64,000 nucleotides of DNA, taken from contig NC_061116.1 of NCBI RefSeq assembly GCF_002878395.1, positions 117,639,125 to 117,703,124 of the forward strand, given 5' to 3'. Positions within the stretch are counted from its first letter, which is position 1, and the number at the start of each line of letters is the position of its first letter. Under the pieces are notes generated by a model. The model did no database searches. It saw nothing but the letters and a program-made list of their open reading frames with translations, and was not told the origin of the DNA. Shown here one piece after another: positions 33,840-46,190 of the stretch. Origin of the DNA: Capsicum annuum (taxonomy: Eukaryota; Streptophyta; Magnoliopsida; Solanales; Solanaceae). The translations under genes were made by a program, and so were the position numbers.

Positions 33840-35300
33840 AATAGGAACTGATACTTGGACTTTATGTCCTCCTTGGTTTTCCAAGTAACTTACTTGAAAT
33901 TTTGGTTCCGCCGTAGAAACTTTACCGAAGCCATGTCTTTCATTCGCAACCGATGAACTTGTCAATCCAAGATCCTCACCAGGACCTCCTCATAGGCAAA
34001 GAATCCAAAATACCAATGTTCACCAAGGAAACAACCAACGAAGGATCATCCACATATTTCCGTAGCATGGAAATATGGAATACTGGATGAATGGAACTCA
34101 TGCTAGAGGGAAATTCCAACTCCTACGAAACACTGCAAACCCTTCTCAAAACAAAGTACGGGACAGTATATCGGGGAATGAGCTTCCCCTTCTTCCTAAA
34201 CCACATTACTTTCTTTATGGGAGACACCTTCAAGAACACCTAATCTCCAATATCAAAATCCAAGTCCTTTCACCTCACATCTGCATAGGAATTTTGGTGA
34301 CTTTGGGAAATTTTAAGACTATCCCTAATTACTTTTACCTTCTCCATAGCTTAGTGACCTAAATTCATGCCAAACATCTCCATTTTACCAACCTCAAACC
34401 ACCCAATAGGAGATATACACATCCTACCATACAATGCCTCAAATGAAGCCATACCAATGCTAGAATGGTAACTATTATTATAAGAAAATTTAATGATTGA
34501 AAAATGGTCGAACCAACTACCAACAAAGTGAATCACATAGGCTCACAAAACATCTTCCAAAGTCTAAATAGTCTTTTTGGCTTGCGCATTCAACTGCAGG
34601 TGAAAAGTAGTAGTAAAACTCACTTTAGTCCCCAAACCACGTTAAAAAAGAGAAAGAAATGTTAAGAGAATTGAGTACCATGATCCAAAATAATCAAGAA
34701 AAATTCACCGTGCAACTTTACAACTTCAAGAAGGAATAACTTTGCGTAGTACTTGGTAAAATAATTAGTCCTTACTGGTAAGAAGTGAGCCGACTTAGTC
34801 ATCCTATCCATGATGACCCAAATAGAGTCACTAATTTCACATCTGTAGAAGGCCGATGATGAAATCCATATTAATTACCACCCATTTTCACACCAAGAGT
34901 TCAATTTGTTTAAATAACCCACCGGTCCTTATGTGCGCCACCTTCATCTATTAACATACCATACACTTAGCCACAAAGTTGGCTATATCTTTTTTCATAT
35001 TATTCCACCAATACATCTCCTTAAGATATTGATACATCTTTGTTGAGCCGGCATGAACCGTATACCATGATTCAAGGACCTCAATCAAAATCCTATCTCG
35101 TAATCCATCAATATCGAGAATACAAAAACTCCCCTGGTACCTCAAGATATCATCACCACTGATCTTAAAGGCCATCACCTTTTACTTACCCACATTATCC
35201 TTGATCTTCATCAAAAGATGATCTAATACCCCTTTCTCCTTTATTTTCGAACCAAGATAATTGCACCAACTATTGCACAAATGCACCACCGTCTTCAAAG
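33840..35300 (-). pseudogene. Integrase and chromodomain-like end of element 2
   Basis: Reverse-strand pieces in order: zinc-binding region at 34951-35178 with STKMYQYLKEMYWWNNMKKD and a terminal CMVC; core region with IWVIMDRMTKSAHF in another frame near 34790-34830; the late core YNNSYHSSIGMASFEALYGR and SPIGWFEVG at 34351-34536; and at 33850-33990 a chromodomain-like tail (SVKFLRRNQ, VTWKTKEDIKSKYQ). The tail places the element among chromoviruses, whose chromodomain is thought to steer integration to heterochromatin. Stops and frameshifts separate the pieces. Confidence 0.85.
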
Positions 35301-36620
35301 TCTAAGAGATGAAATCTAAGGTTAGCCTAATGGTGAAAATCTTTCAAAAATTCCCATTTATCCTTTTCCCCATGCGACAAGCTTTCCCCTAACAACCTGC
35401 TAAGAGCATCAACAACCACATTAGCCTTACCTGGGTGATACTGGAGACTCATATCATAGTTTTTCAGCATCTCAAGCCACCTTCTTTTCTTTAGATTAAG
35501 CTCTTTCTCAGTGAATACATACTGCAAGATCTTATGATCAGAAAAGATATCAATATAGACCCCATATAGATAGTGATGCCAAATTTTCAATGTGAATAAC
35601 TTGGATAACAATTCCAAGTCATGAGTCGTATAGTTCTTCTCATGAGCCTTCAACTACCTAGAGTCATACGCTACCACCTTACCATGTTGCATCAACACAT
35701 AGCCCAAACTAACTTGGGATGCATCATAATAGACGACAAAACCCTCGGTACCCTTAGGTTGAGTCAAGACTAGAACTGAAGTCAACTTATATTTTAACTT
35801 CTCAAAGCTACCCTTGCAAGCATTAGACCACTATAACTTCACCTTTTTATGAGTCAACTTGATCAATGGAACAACAATAGAAGAAGTGTTTTTCGTAAAC
35901 CTTTAATAGTAACAAGCTAAACCCAAGAAACATAGAATATCAATTGGAGTCGTGGGTTTAGGCCACTTCTTAACCACAATAACTTTCTAAGGATCCACCA
36001 TGATCCCCTTACTAGATAGGACATGACCCAAATAAGTTATGGTATTTAACCAAAATTCACATTCAGAGAACTTAGCATAGAACTACTAATCTTTCAAGGT
36101 ATGCAACTTAAGGTGGAGTTGATCGACATAATTCCTTCTTACTCTTAGAGTATACCAAAATATCATTAATGAAGACTATCATGAACAAATCTAGATACTG
36201 ATGGAAGACCCTATTCATCAGTTCCATGAATACCGCAGGGGCATTGGTCAAGCCAAAAAACATCACCAAGAACTCAAAATGCCCAAACTGGATATGAAAA
36301 GTTGTCTTAGGGATGTTCACCTCCCTAATTTTTAGCTCATGATACCTAAATTAAAGATCATCTTAGAGAAGAATTTAGCATGCTAAAGTTGATCAAAGAG
36401 ATCATCAAATCTTGGAAGGGGATACTTATTCTTTACTGTCACCTTATTCAAGTGTCGGTAATCAATACAAATACTAAGGGAGCTATCCTTCATTCGCACG
36501 AACAATACCGGAGCACCCCAAAGGGACACACTAGGATGGATGAAACCCTTGTCTAAAAGATCCTTTAGTTGCTCCTTAAGCTCCTTCAACTCATCTAGAA
36601 CCATTCTATATGGGGGGAAT
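35301..36620 (-). pseudogene. Reverse transcriptase and RNase H of element 2
   Basis: RT start at 36383-36604: [20 protein letters not shown], then [20 protein letters not shown]. Palm at 36108-36320: [20 protein letters not shown] and [11 protein letters not shown] (around 36149-36173), where the first catalytic Asp of the pair reads Asn. RNase H at 35327-35653: [32 protein letters not shown] and [13 protein letters not shown]. Order and motifs fit Ty3/gypsy. The lost Asp and the frame breaks show it is inactive. Confidence 0.9.
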
Positions 36621-36869
36621 AGATATCAGATGAGTGCCCAGAATAAGATTAATACCAAAATCCATCTGCTTATCAAGAGAGATACCAAGTAAGTTATCCA
36701 GGAATACTCCAGGAAACTCATTTACCATAAGAATAGAATGTAAGGAAGGACCCTCTAAGTTAGAATCCTTAACTCAGGCCAGATGATAGAGACAACCTGT
36801 GGAAATTAACATCTGGGCACTAAGAAATGATATAAACCTCCCCTTAGGAACTTGAGAACTTTTCTCCTA

Positions 36870-37386
36870 TTAAATAATTAGCTCAGTAGGGAATTTAAAC
36901 TTGACCTTATGGGTACGATAATCTAAAGAAGCATAGCAAAAGTGCAACCATTCCATTCCGCGAATAACATCAAAGTCAACTATGTCTGACTCCATCAAAT
37001 CTTCTAGAGTTTCACTATTACCAAAAGACACCACACAACTACTATAGAATCTTCTGACAACCACAAAGTCACCCACAGGGTAGAAAGAGAAAAAGGGTCC
37101 GACAGACACATAGGACTGAAACCAAATGTACAGCCACAGATAGGGTTACATAAGTGAGAGTGGACCATAAATTGAGTAAATAATACACATCATAGGAAAA
37201 TAGTTTCAACATACTAGTAATAACATCCGAAGATGCCTCAAACTCCTGAGGAGTAGTGAGAGTGTAAAGATAGTTCCGACCAGTGCCAGAGCCAGAAGTA
37301 GAAACCTTTGGTGCAGGAGCTAATGAAGAGGAAACAAGAACCTTGTTTTCCCCAAATAAAACTCTAGAGTGATAATCCCACTGCAT
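36870..37386 (-). pseudogene. Protease of element 2, active site lost
   Basis: The reverse readings at 37069-37386 and 36870-37109 together cover a retropepsin-like domain: SGSGTGRNYLYTLTTPQEFE, then YYLLNLWSTLTYVT where a DxG active site is expected in this family, then DIVDFDVIRGMEWLHFCYAS. The catalytic Asp is replaced (LLNLWST). The region 36621-36869 links it to RT in broken frames. Confidence 0.8.
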
Positions 37387-38231
37387 ATCCCCAATCTAAC
37401 CATACATAGAATATATGTTCCTTTCCTTCTCACACTGACCATGATGGTGTTGACCATAAAATCTACAAGAAGGGTAGGATGGTATTGATTGGGCCCCAAT
37501 ACCCTGAGATTAGGATAGAAGTATCACTACCCTGAAAACTTTAGTTACCAAAGAACTTTAGTTAGGGAGCACTAGACTTCGAATAGGAGTTAGGACTCCC
37601 CAACTCTTCTTCTTAGACCACCTTCTACTCTATTATTGGCCTTTACCCTTTTTTAAATACCAAAATTTCTGACTCTATCTCTCACTAATTTCAGCCTGCT
37701 TTTTATTCTCCTATTTGACCTGCTGTATATGCACATCCAATCTGGAGATATCTATGTCCTTGTTTAATAAGGCAGCCTTACTATTAAGAATCAACTCATG
37801 AGATAATCTCAAAGTGAATTTATTTATCTGAGCCCTCATATTAGATACCAGTTCAGGAGTATACATGGATAACTGATGGAATTTTAAAGCATACTATTTG
37901 ACTTTCATTCTTTCTTGCTTTAAGTTAACAAATTCCTTTATTTTTTAATCTCTCAACACGAAATAAAAGAAGCAATCTAGAAATGCACTACAGAAATCAT
38001 CCCATTCTCGCCTCTTAAATATTCTCACTATTTGTACCACTTGTACACCACATCCTTCAATTGATAGAAAACAAACTCTACACCTTTATATTCTGAAGTA
38101 TGCATAACTCGAAAGATCTTCTCCATCTCATCAATGAAACTTTCAAGATCCTTCTCAATCTTTTTTCTAGTAAATATTGGAGGATACAACCTCAAATATT
38201 GGACAACTCTAGTGGCCTTAAAAGAACCCAT
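37387..38231 (-). pseudogene. Gag of element 2
   Basis: The start is at 38231 on the reverse strand: MGSFKATRVVQYLRLYPPIF, then SFIDEMEKIFRVMHTSEYKG and FVFYQLKDVVYKWYK, a good match to the capsid start of plant gypsy Gag. The rest is broken. Near 37390-37470 a degenerate nucleocapsid zinc knuckle reads CRFYGQHHHGQCEKE (the second Cys is Tyr). The PBS lies about 40 bases upstream. Confidence 0.85.
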
Positions 38232-38268
38232 AACAACACTAGCATAACCTAATTAACTATGAATCTAG

Positions 38269-38284
38269 GCTCTAATACCAGCTT
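38269..38284 (-). other. Primer-binding site of element 2 (initiator Met tRNA type)
   Basis: Read on the reverse strand: aagctggtattagagc, with tggtattagagc differing from the usual tggtatcagagc at one position. It sits between the LTR end at 38285 and the gag start. Confidence 0.85.
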
Positions 38285-40003
38285 TATCATAAACCAAACC
38301 AGGGCCCAGCCATGACTGATATCTCAAGTCCCTTTACCTAACCTAGTCAGCTCAACAACCTCAAGTGTTAGAAGAATTCCAAACAAATAACAAGATAGTG
38401 TAAATTAAGGCTAATATTTATTTCATGAAAAGTTTAAACCAATCATCGGTAATCAAATAATCATTCAACACTAAGCTAATATGCCAAAATAACTTGCGCA
38501 AGTCCACAATAATCCAACAAAGCCTCTATAAATCCAAAATCAATAAAACACGGGACATGACCCCTACAGTAGCCAAAACAAAGTCTGAGCTAAGTCTAAT
38601 ACATGAGTAATAAAGACCATGAAATGAAGCCGTTCAAATTATGAAAGCTCACTACTTTAATGTCAACTCATGAACCATCTCAAATACCTGATCACTACGC
38701 AGAAAAAGTAAAAAAAGTTTGGAGTTCACCATGTGGGTATCACTATGCTAGTGGTTGTAGCGCTCGTATATAACTCAGGGAAAGAGGAATAAAATAATGA
38801 CATTATTCAAAACCAAGTCAAATTATCATATTCAATCACACCATACATATATATCATTTCGTGATAGAGAACTAGGTTTAGAATGTATTTAAAAATCTTA
38901 ACCTAGGATGTGTAGCATAACCATTAAAAAATAAGGCACCCACGGATTATATGGGCCTAGCTCTCCCCTAGTTGGAAGGAAACTAGTGCGTGTAGCCGCA
39001 CAAACTAAAGAATATTTATTTCCATATACGCTTTTATATAGGACTCAAACCTCCCAGCATAATCAAGGTGACTTAACAACCAACAAATATACTATGGGGG
39101 GATCGAACCTCCCCTTCATATATTTATTTAGGGACTCAAATCTCCCAGTCATATAGACACCTAAATCGACTAGTGCAATTTCAAGTGTTAGTCATTTAGA
39201 CTCCACTTTCATAGCCTGGATACACATCCCACTTTAAAGCTCAATTAAAACATTTATTACATATATACACAACTAATAATGCAATTATTTACTAAAGTAA
39301 TCCCATTGGTATCGTCATACCAACCCCACTTGCAAGTGTAGAACATACCATAACCGTTATTAATTAACATTAGGACTCAAAACAATTGTCTAAACAAAGA
39401 CATCAATTCAATTAAATATTTAGGGACTCAAATCCATTTAGCAATTAAAACCAATCATTGGCAAATAAGGCTTTCATAAAACCATTTACCAACCACTTAC
39501 ATCATTAGGCCAATGCCTTAGTTCAAAACACAATTCAACATATGACAAGATCATTCTCATAGGTAATTTCACAAATCGGTTGAAGGCATGCCATTATCAA
39601 ACCACTATTCAATCCAAAACCATCAAGTTAAAGTTAAACATGACCCCTTAGTTTAAATCACAACTCCCAAGCACCCACATATGCAAAATCATTATAAAAA
39701 TATTTATAATTATAATTTAAACCATGAGAAAACAATACTCAACACAACACATTCAAACCTCAACCATGGTTTTGAAAAAAACATTAATGATTCAAGAATA
39801 ATGTTTAAAATACATGATTTCCGTAAACTAACAGTGAAGAAAGAGTCATATGCCTGAGTTACAAAGATTTAAGAAGAGAATTTGATGATTAAGCCTATAA
39901 ATGACCACTTTGAAGAAACCCTAGCCCAATCTTCTTGAGAGAATTTAGATGGAGTTTAGATAGTGTTTGATCTTCTAAAGTGTAAAATGAGTGCACAATA
40001 AGT
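38285..40003 (-). mobile_element. Right (5') LTR of element 2, truncated
   Basis: Aligns with 31369-33130 of the left LTR and stops matching after caataagt at 40003. The left LTR continues for another ~500 bases, which would be the U3 end. The missing U3 means the element could not be transcribed from here. Immediately after comes an Athila LTR fragment, itself missing its start. Confidence 0.85.
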
Positions 40004-40751
40004 ATGATTGTGTTGTTTTGAGATCTAATCTATGGTGTGTGATGATGTAGGATGCTTTATTAGTTGATTATGAAGATATATGTACATGTAATAAGATGTA
40101 AGTTGAAGTTAAAGAATACCACAAGGCATGGAATTAAAGGGAAAAGGCAAAAGACAAAGTTAGACGTTAAATGGTAAATTCTAGATAACACTCGCAATTG
40201 AGGTGCGATGTGATCTCCACTACTCCTTTCTATAGCTCATTTTGCGAGCTCCACATCACCTTTCCGCATCTCGAGTCGCAATATCCACTCCCTCTTTGCA
40301 GAAATTTCAACGTGTGGTCCATTCCCTATATGGCCAAATGTCTACTACTATAAATAGCCCTCGTACATGTTATATTACATACTTTTTGACCTGTTGAAGC
40401 AATCGAGGCGGCTATTAAACACTTTCTTTAGGGTTTTTATTCTTTAACTTTATATTTTTAATAGATTTGATTAGTTATTCAATTATTTAGATCATGATTA
40501 TGTCGATTAGTGGATAAATGCCCCCTTTTCGGGGTAAAAGCCAAGAACATGACAACAATTATTTTGAATTGATTTTATTTGATTTACTTATCATAGGTTT
40601 TTGTTTTTTTATCCTTATTTAACTATTTTAAGGATTCATGGACCTTATAATATATTCGTTGTCGACCTTGTGATCTTTGGAGGGAGAATCAGAAGATAGA
40701 ATATGGGGATAAACAAAGTAAGGTTCTTATTCCTTTATGAAATAAGGAATT
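40004..40751 (+). mobile_element. Fragment of an Athila-type LTR
   Basis: Near copy of 41690-42438 (within the LTR that starts at 41277) and of 46612-47240: shared text includes gattgtgttgttttgagat, gtaggatgctttattagttg and caaagtaaggttcttattcc. The first ~413 bases and the end of the LTR are missing. Confidence 0.8.
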
Positions 40752-41276
40752 TGAATCACAAATCTCTTTATTCTTCTAAGAAAACTTGGGATTAGTTTTC
40801 CAAGGCCTTTTTCAATAGGCTTGTGCCTTTTAGTCTGAAGGATGATGTGTTACAGAAAAATAGCACTTTTGATGCTTAAAAGGGGGAAAATATGTAAGTT
40901 TTTATGGTTATTTTAATAGATATGATAAATTTTGGGTATGATTTGTGGAAAACTATATTTTGGATGTTAGCTTCATGAAAAAAATGAAAAAAAATATTTT
41001 TAGATGCTTTTTGGAGCAATTATGAATGATCGGGACACTTTTCGTCTTGTTCGTGTTCCAAGCATGTTTGAGGATTGAAAAAGAGTTGAAAAGTTGACTA
41101 CTGATACTTATTAACCTACAAACAACATATAGGGCCTATAGATCATAAGTAGGTAAAGCAAGTACAAAAAGTCCAAAATCCTGAGAGCTAACTTGCAGGA
41201 TTATTTTCATCCGATACCTGTGCCCTGTACCTGCACCCAGGGTCAGGACCGTAGGTACTACCTATGCCCAGAGCGA
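40752..41276. other. Unassigned spacer between Athila LTR copies
   Basis: No protein motif is recognised. An AT-rich first half is followed by a more GC-rich tail (gtgccctgtacctgcaccca). It may be internal or flanking sequence of another Athila copy. Confidence 0.35.
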
Positions 41277-42911
41277 TATTGGGTGTATTTCTATATTCTA
41301 GTGTTGTTATCCTAGCCTGTTTAGCCTTGTTTTGAGGATAATTCGTGTGATTAATGTATTTATTATGATATATATAATTATATAAATGTTCAAGGGTATG
41401 ATTTTAATGTTTATAAGTGTTTTCAAACAAGTTTGGGTTTAAAAGGATCATTTTGAGTCTAGACTAGAAAACTAGTTTTACTAGCTTGAGCTAGGTGTTG
41501 TTTTAGTCTATCGCATTGGATTTGAATGTGTTAAATGAGTTCCAAATAGTTTAATGGTTTATTTATGTGGGGAAACTTGTTTATAATGTGCAAGGTACAA
41601 TTGAATCAAGCATGAGTCAAAACAATAACTTAATGATTAACGTGGGCTAGCCTAGTCTTAGCTTGAGTTTCTAGTTCATCGTTCTTGTGATTGTGTTGTT
41701 TTGAGATATAATCCATGGTGTTTGATAATGTAGGATGCTTTATTAGTTGATTATGAATATATATGTACATGTAATAATCTGTAATTTAAAGTTAAAGAAT
41801 ACCACAAGGCATGGAATTAAAGGGAAAAAGCAAAAGACAAAGTTGGATGTTAAATGGTAAATTCCAGATAACACTCGCAATTGAAGTGCGATATGATCTT
41901 CACTACTCCGTTATATAGATCATTTTGAGATCTCCAAATCACCTTTCCACATCCCTTGTTGCGATCTCCACTCCCCCTTTGCAGCAAGTTCAACGTGTGG
42001 TCCATTCCCTACATGGCCAAATGTCTACTACTATAAATAGGACTCGTACATGTTATGTTACATACTTTTTGTCCTATTGGAGCAATCGAGGAGGCTATTA
42101 AACACTTTATTTAGGGTTTTTGTTCTTTAACTTTATATTTTTAATATATTTGATTAGTTATTCAATTATTTAGATCATGATTATGTCGATTAGTGGCTAA
42201 ATGCCTCCTTTTCGGGGTAAAAGCCAAGAACATGACAACAATTATTTTGGATTGATTTTATTTGATTTATTTATCATAGTTGTTTGTTTGTTTATCCTTA
42301 TTTAACTATTTTAAGGATTCATGGCCCTTATAATATATTCATTGTCGACCTTGTAATCTCTGGAGGGGGAATTAGACGATAGAACATGGGGATAAACAAA
42401 GTAAGGTTCTTATTCCTTTATGAAATAAGGAATTTGAATTAGCATCTAGGATAGGGATATACCTAGAAGTCGTGCTTGGATCACATGTAGGATGATAGCT
42501 TTAAGAACTTAATTGGATTATTACATCCTCTCTCAGTGATGTAGTTGTAACGTCCAAGCTAGATAGACGATTAGATGTCGGGAGACCATGATCATGCAAT
42601 ACACCCTATGAATCAACAACCAAGAAAAGTGATCTGACGAATGAAGTTCAATAGCGTAGTATTATTGTTCGAAGTTCTTTAAGCCTTGGCTTTACTCTAT
42701 TGATTATGTCAAGTCCTTTATTTTACACACCGTTTACTTTACGTTTAGTTTTACAAATTCTAAACTCTTTTTGGTTACTTCGCATCAAGTTAATCTTAAT
42801 AAGTGAACTATAATTTGATAGTTGTTGAAACAAGTCTCTGTGGGATTGATCTTCGACTTTTTTTAAGGTGACTATATTACTTGGTAGACCACATACACTT
42901 GTGTGAGTTAT
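41277..42911 (+). mobile_element. 5' LTR of a gag-only Athila-type element
   Basis: Starts tattgggtgtatttctat and ends near cacatacacttgtgtga; it aligns with 46191-47724 over essentially the whole length, through gttttgaggataattc, the ctataaatagg-like TATA stretch at about 42032-42041 and cttggtagaccacatacac. The TATA box supports forward orientation. Confidence 0.8.
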
Positions 42912-44520
42912 TAGGCGTTGTTTAGTTTTTGGAGCCTCTGACGGGACTTGTAATTTGGGAACTATTGTTGTTTTAGTTTTACTTTTTAGATTTCTTGGTG
43001 ATTTGTGCTTGGTCTTGGTTTTTTATTTACAATAAATAGCTATTCAGGCTAGTAAGCTGGCAAGGGATAGGGCATTAGTTGAACCAAGTATCGAGCCCGA
43101 GCAACGCTTCCATCAATGAAGGAGAGAAGCAATCTTTCTCCAATGTATTCTACAAATCAAAAGAGATCAAGACAATCTTATTCTCAAGGCTAAAGAACAA
43201 GCAGCCCATAGGACACTTAGAGAAGTTGAAATCCCACTTTCGGTAAATTTAACCTCCTATTTTTAGAAACCGGCTGCTGGAGGTAGTTTTGAGCTCAAAT
43301 AGAATATGGTGAATCTTTTGATCAGCAGTGGACAGTTCACAGGGATTTCACATAATGATCCATAAGTCCACCTGCAAAACTTTTTTGGAGATCAATGACA
43401 CATTTATCCCCATGAGTGTGTCAACTGACTATGTGAGGATAACACTATTCCCCTTTTCAATATTGGGGGAAGAAAAGAAGTTGTTGAATGCTGATTTGGA
43501 AAATTCAAGAACTACCTCGGACAACTTAGCTCAGAGATTACTCATCTAATTTTATCGTCTAGTAAGACTGTGAGAGTTTGCAGAAGATTGTGTGCTTCAA
43601 ACAGAAGCCACAAAAAAAATTATATCATGATTGGGAGCATTTCAAGTGTCTTATTTGGGACTGTCCACACCATCAATAGTCCAATGAGGTATTATCTCAT
43701 ACTTTTGTAGAGGCACCTGACCTTAACACAAAGATTTTGCTAGATTCATCTGCAGGTAGTAAATCTCTAGAGATGACTCACGTTGAGTTATATATTTTAT
43801 TGAATTGGATTGTACAAGGAAATCTAGAGTGGATTTTAGACTCAAGGAGTGATATTAAAAAAGTTACAGGTATTTGAGAGGTGGATCAGCTTACTGTAAA
43901 TCAGCCCATATTACTAGATTACAAAATCAGTTGACTACACAACTAAGTAATATGAAATTAGGTGCTACACCACTTACAACCTCTATGAATGCAATTCAAC
44001 AGACAAGCACTTGGTGTGTGGTTGTGGAAATAGTGGTCATTCTACAATTATGTATGCTACAAATCCTGAGTTTGTGATGTTTGTGGGAAATGTTCAGAGG
44101 CCGAACTATGTGAACGCCTACCTTATGAAGAGGCAAACTTAACCAATAAATCAGTAATGGGGTGCATAGCAGCAGCAGTTCCAGCAACCCCAAGTTTAAG
44201 TAAGCCTGAGCATAAATAGGAATTTGGAGGAGATAATGAAACAAATTCTAGCTAACTGATCAAAATTGGCAGAAGATATAAAGAATCACCAAACCATTAC
44301 AAGGAGATTGGAGTTGCAGTTAGGTTAAATATAGCATACACAAAATACCAAGCCTCAAGGTATGTTGTTCAGTGATACAGCAAAGATAAAATATGTTATG
44401 AAAATCACTTTGAAGAGTGGTAAGGAGCTTATTAAAGAACCTCCAAACGCAACTAAAGATGTAGATGATGATTTGGTGCCTAAATAGAAAAATGAGTATG
44501 GTTAAGACTAAGTGTGGTAT
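42912..44520 (+). pseudogene. Athila-type gag, degenerate, no pol behind it
   Basis: After a leader (a PBS is too degraded to call) gag pieces appear in forward frames. Capsid core at 43328-43549 reads FLEINDTFIPMSVSTDYVRI and LFPFSILGEEKKLLNA. A zinc-knuckle-like CGCGNSGHS is read in one frame at about 44022-44050, followed in a shifted frame by NPEFVMFVGNVQRPNYVNAY and a Gln-rich stretch. The C-terminal signature ITLKSGKELIKEPPNATKDV is at about 44400-44460. All fit Athila Gag. The text after about 44520 has no protease, RT, RNase H or integrase. Confidence 0.8.
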
Positions 44521-46190
44521 CCCCGAACCCCCTTAATGTGTAAAGATGCTACTATCTAGACCTAGAGGCCTCAGGGAGTATTTTTATCTCAACTTTTAAA
44601 GTATACTTTGGGGACAAAGTAGATTTTTAGGTGTGGGGTGGGATAATTCCAATTTTTAGGATAAATTTAAAAATTTTGAATTAGGAATAAGTAATATGTT
44701 TTTGTTGGTGCTATAGTTGACTTAATGATGCAAATGTTTTGATTGTAAAAGCATATTGATTGTTTGAATTACTAATTCTGAGATTCCTAGGCTCATGTTA
44801 TGACTCTTGTACTTGTCTTAATTTTGAATTCATGCTATTGTGTGGTTAATAGTCTATGAGGATCCTACGTGAATCGAGCATGTGCCATGTATGTGTAAGG
44901 TGGTTGTATATTCCTTGTTGCATATGATGTCTAGAACTTACTTGGTATGTGTGCAAACCAAAATAAAGAGTGGGGTTTTAGGAGATGATACAGGTATTTC
45001 TTTGATAGCTTTGTTTTATACCTTCTTTTGACCTACCCTTGTGCATAATCCTATAAAGCCCTATTGAGCCTTTAAATTTTTATTTAGTAGCCTCACATGT
45101 AGCCTGTATCCCCTTATTTTATAGACCTTAATTTGATCTAATGATCATAAGTGATTTAGTGTAAATTAATCAAGTAAGAAGTTTAAAATTCAAAAGGAAG
45201 AAAGGTGAAATTGAAGTTCCTGAGTGATAGTTAATAGTGTGTAAAGACCTTTGTGTTGTGGTTAGGATTTCAAGAAATTTATGCTAAATAAATTCCTATT
45301 TTTATCCCACATGTTTTACGATGAACCTATTTTGGCTCTGGTCCTCTATGGACATTATCCCCCTCAACTAAGGCTTGCTTGAGTCGGGGGTGGCTATCAT
45401 AGGGGTGCATAATGTGTAATGGGTGTAAAAAAGGGCAAAATTGAATGATATGTACATATTATACTCCCACGATAATGTAGGTGAATGAGAAAAATTGAAT
45501 GATAAGTACATAGTATACTCCCACCATAATGTAGGTAAATGAGCTTAATGAGAGGGGGCAAAATAAAAGATGTGGTAGATGAAAGTGGTGAACATTGGGG
45601 TTTAGATATTGGTCTCAATTGTCAAAAGTAATGTATTAAAGAGCTTAGGGAAGGTAGTCACAATTTGTCCAAAATAGTTCCTACCTATCCCTTAACTAAC
45701 ATTACAACCATAAATGACCTATTTGATCCTAAGCTCATCATTCTGATATTATTGGAGTAATACACTAAAGGCAAGCCTATGTTTCATCATGTGTAACTTG
45801 TGAATTCCTTATGAGAGTGAGTGTAACTTGATTCTTGTACATAGTCTGTTATAAATTACATTTATATGAGTGTTCATGGGTAACTCTCTGTTGTGAGGGC
45901 ACATATTTGATGAATGTAGGGGATTTGTATTACTTATTTTATTGATCAATACGCATGAGTTTGCCAACTTAGTGAGTCAATTCTTCAGGCTAGGATTATT
46001 TAACGTAGTGTTCTTGAACTGTTAATTTTGTACGTAACATGCTTAGTGAAGAAACTTGCATTCCGTGTAGTCATTATAGTGCTATCTTGAGTGTCTTGCA
46101 TGAATTATAAGTGTAGAGTCTCCTCATCTTATGATGCTTAGAGAAAAGATTTGTTCAAGGATGGACAAGGCTTTAAGGGTAGGGTGATAA
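44521..46190 (+). other. Noncoding 3' region of the gag-only Athila element
   Basis: 1.67 kb between the end of gag and the 3' LTR without a recognisable protein. It contains a 54-bp direct duplication (45437-45543). A purine-rich aagggtagggtgataa at 46175-46190, directly before the LTR, is the likely polypurine tract. Confidence 0.6.
45437..45543. repeat. 54-bp direct duplication
   Basis: A unit starting aaaattgaatgata and including tatactcccac and ataatgtaggt occurs at 45437 and again at 45491, with a few substitutions. Confidence 0.85.

Noticed and set aside
34075..34362. 95-codon forward reading
   Set aside because: It is the opposite strand of the integrase region of element 2, whose reverse-strand motifs are clear.
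45397..45618. Reverse reading with an internal peptide repeat
   Set aside because: The repeat is the translated 54-bp duplication in a noncoding 3' region.
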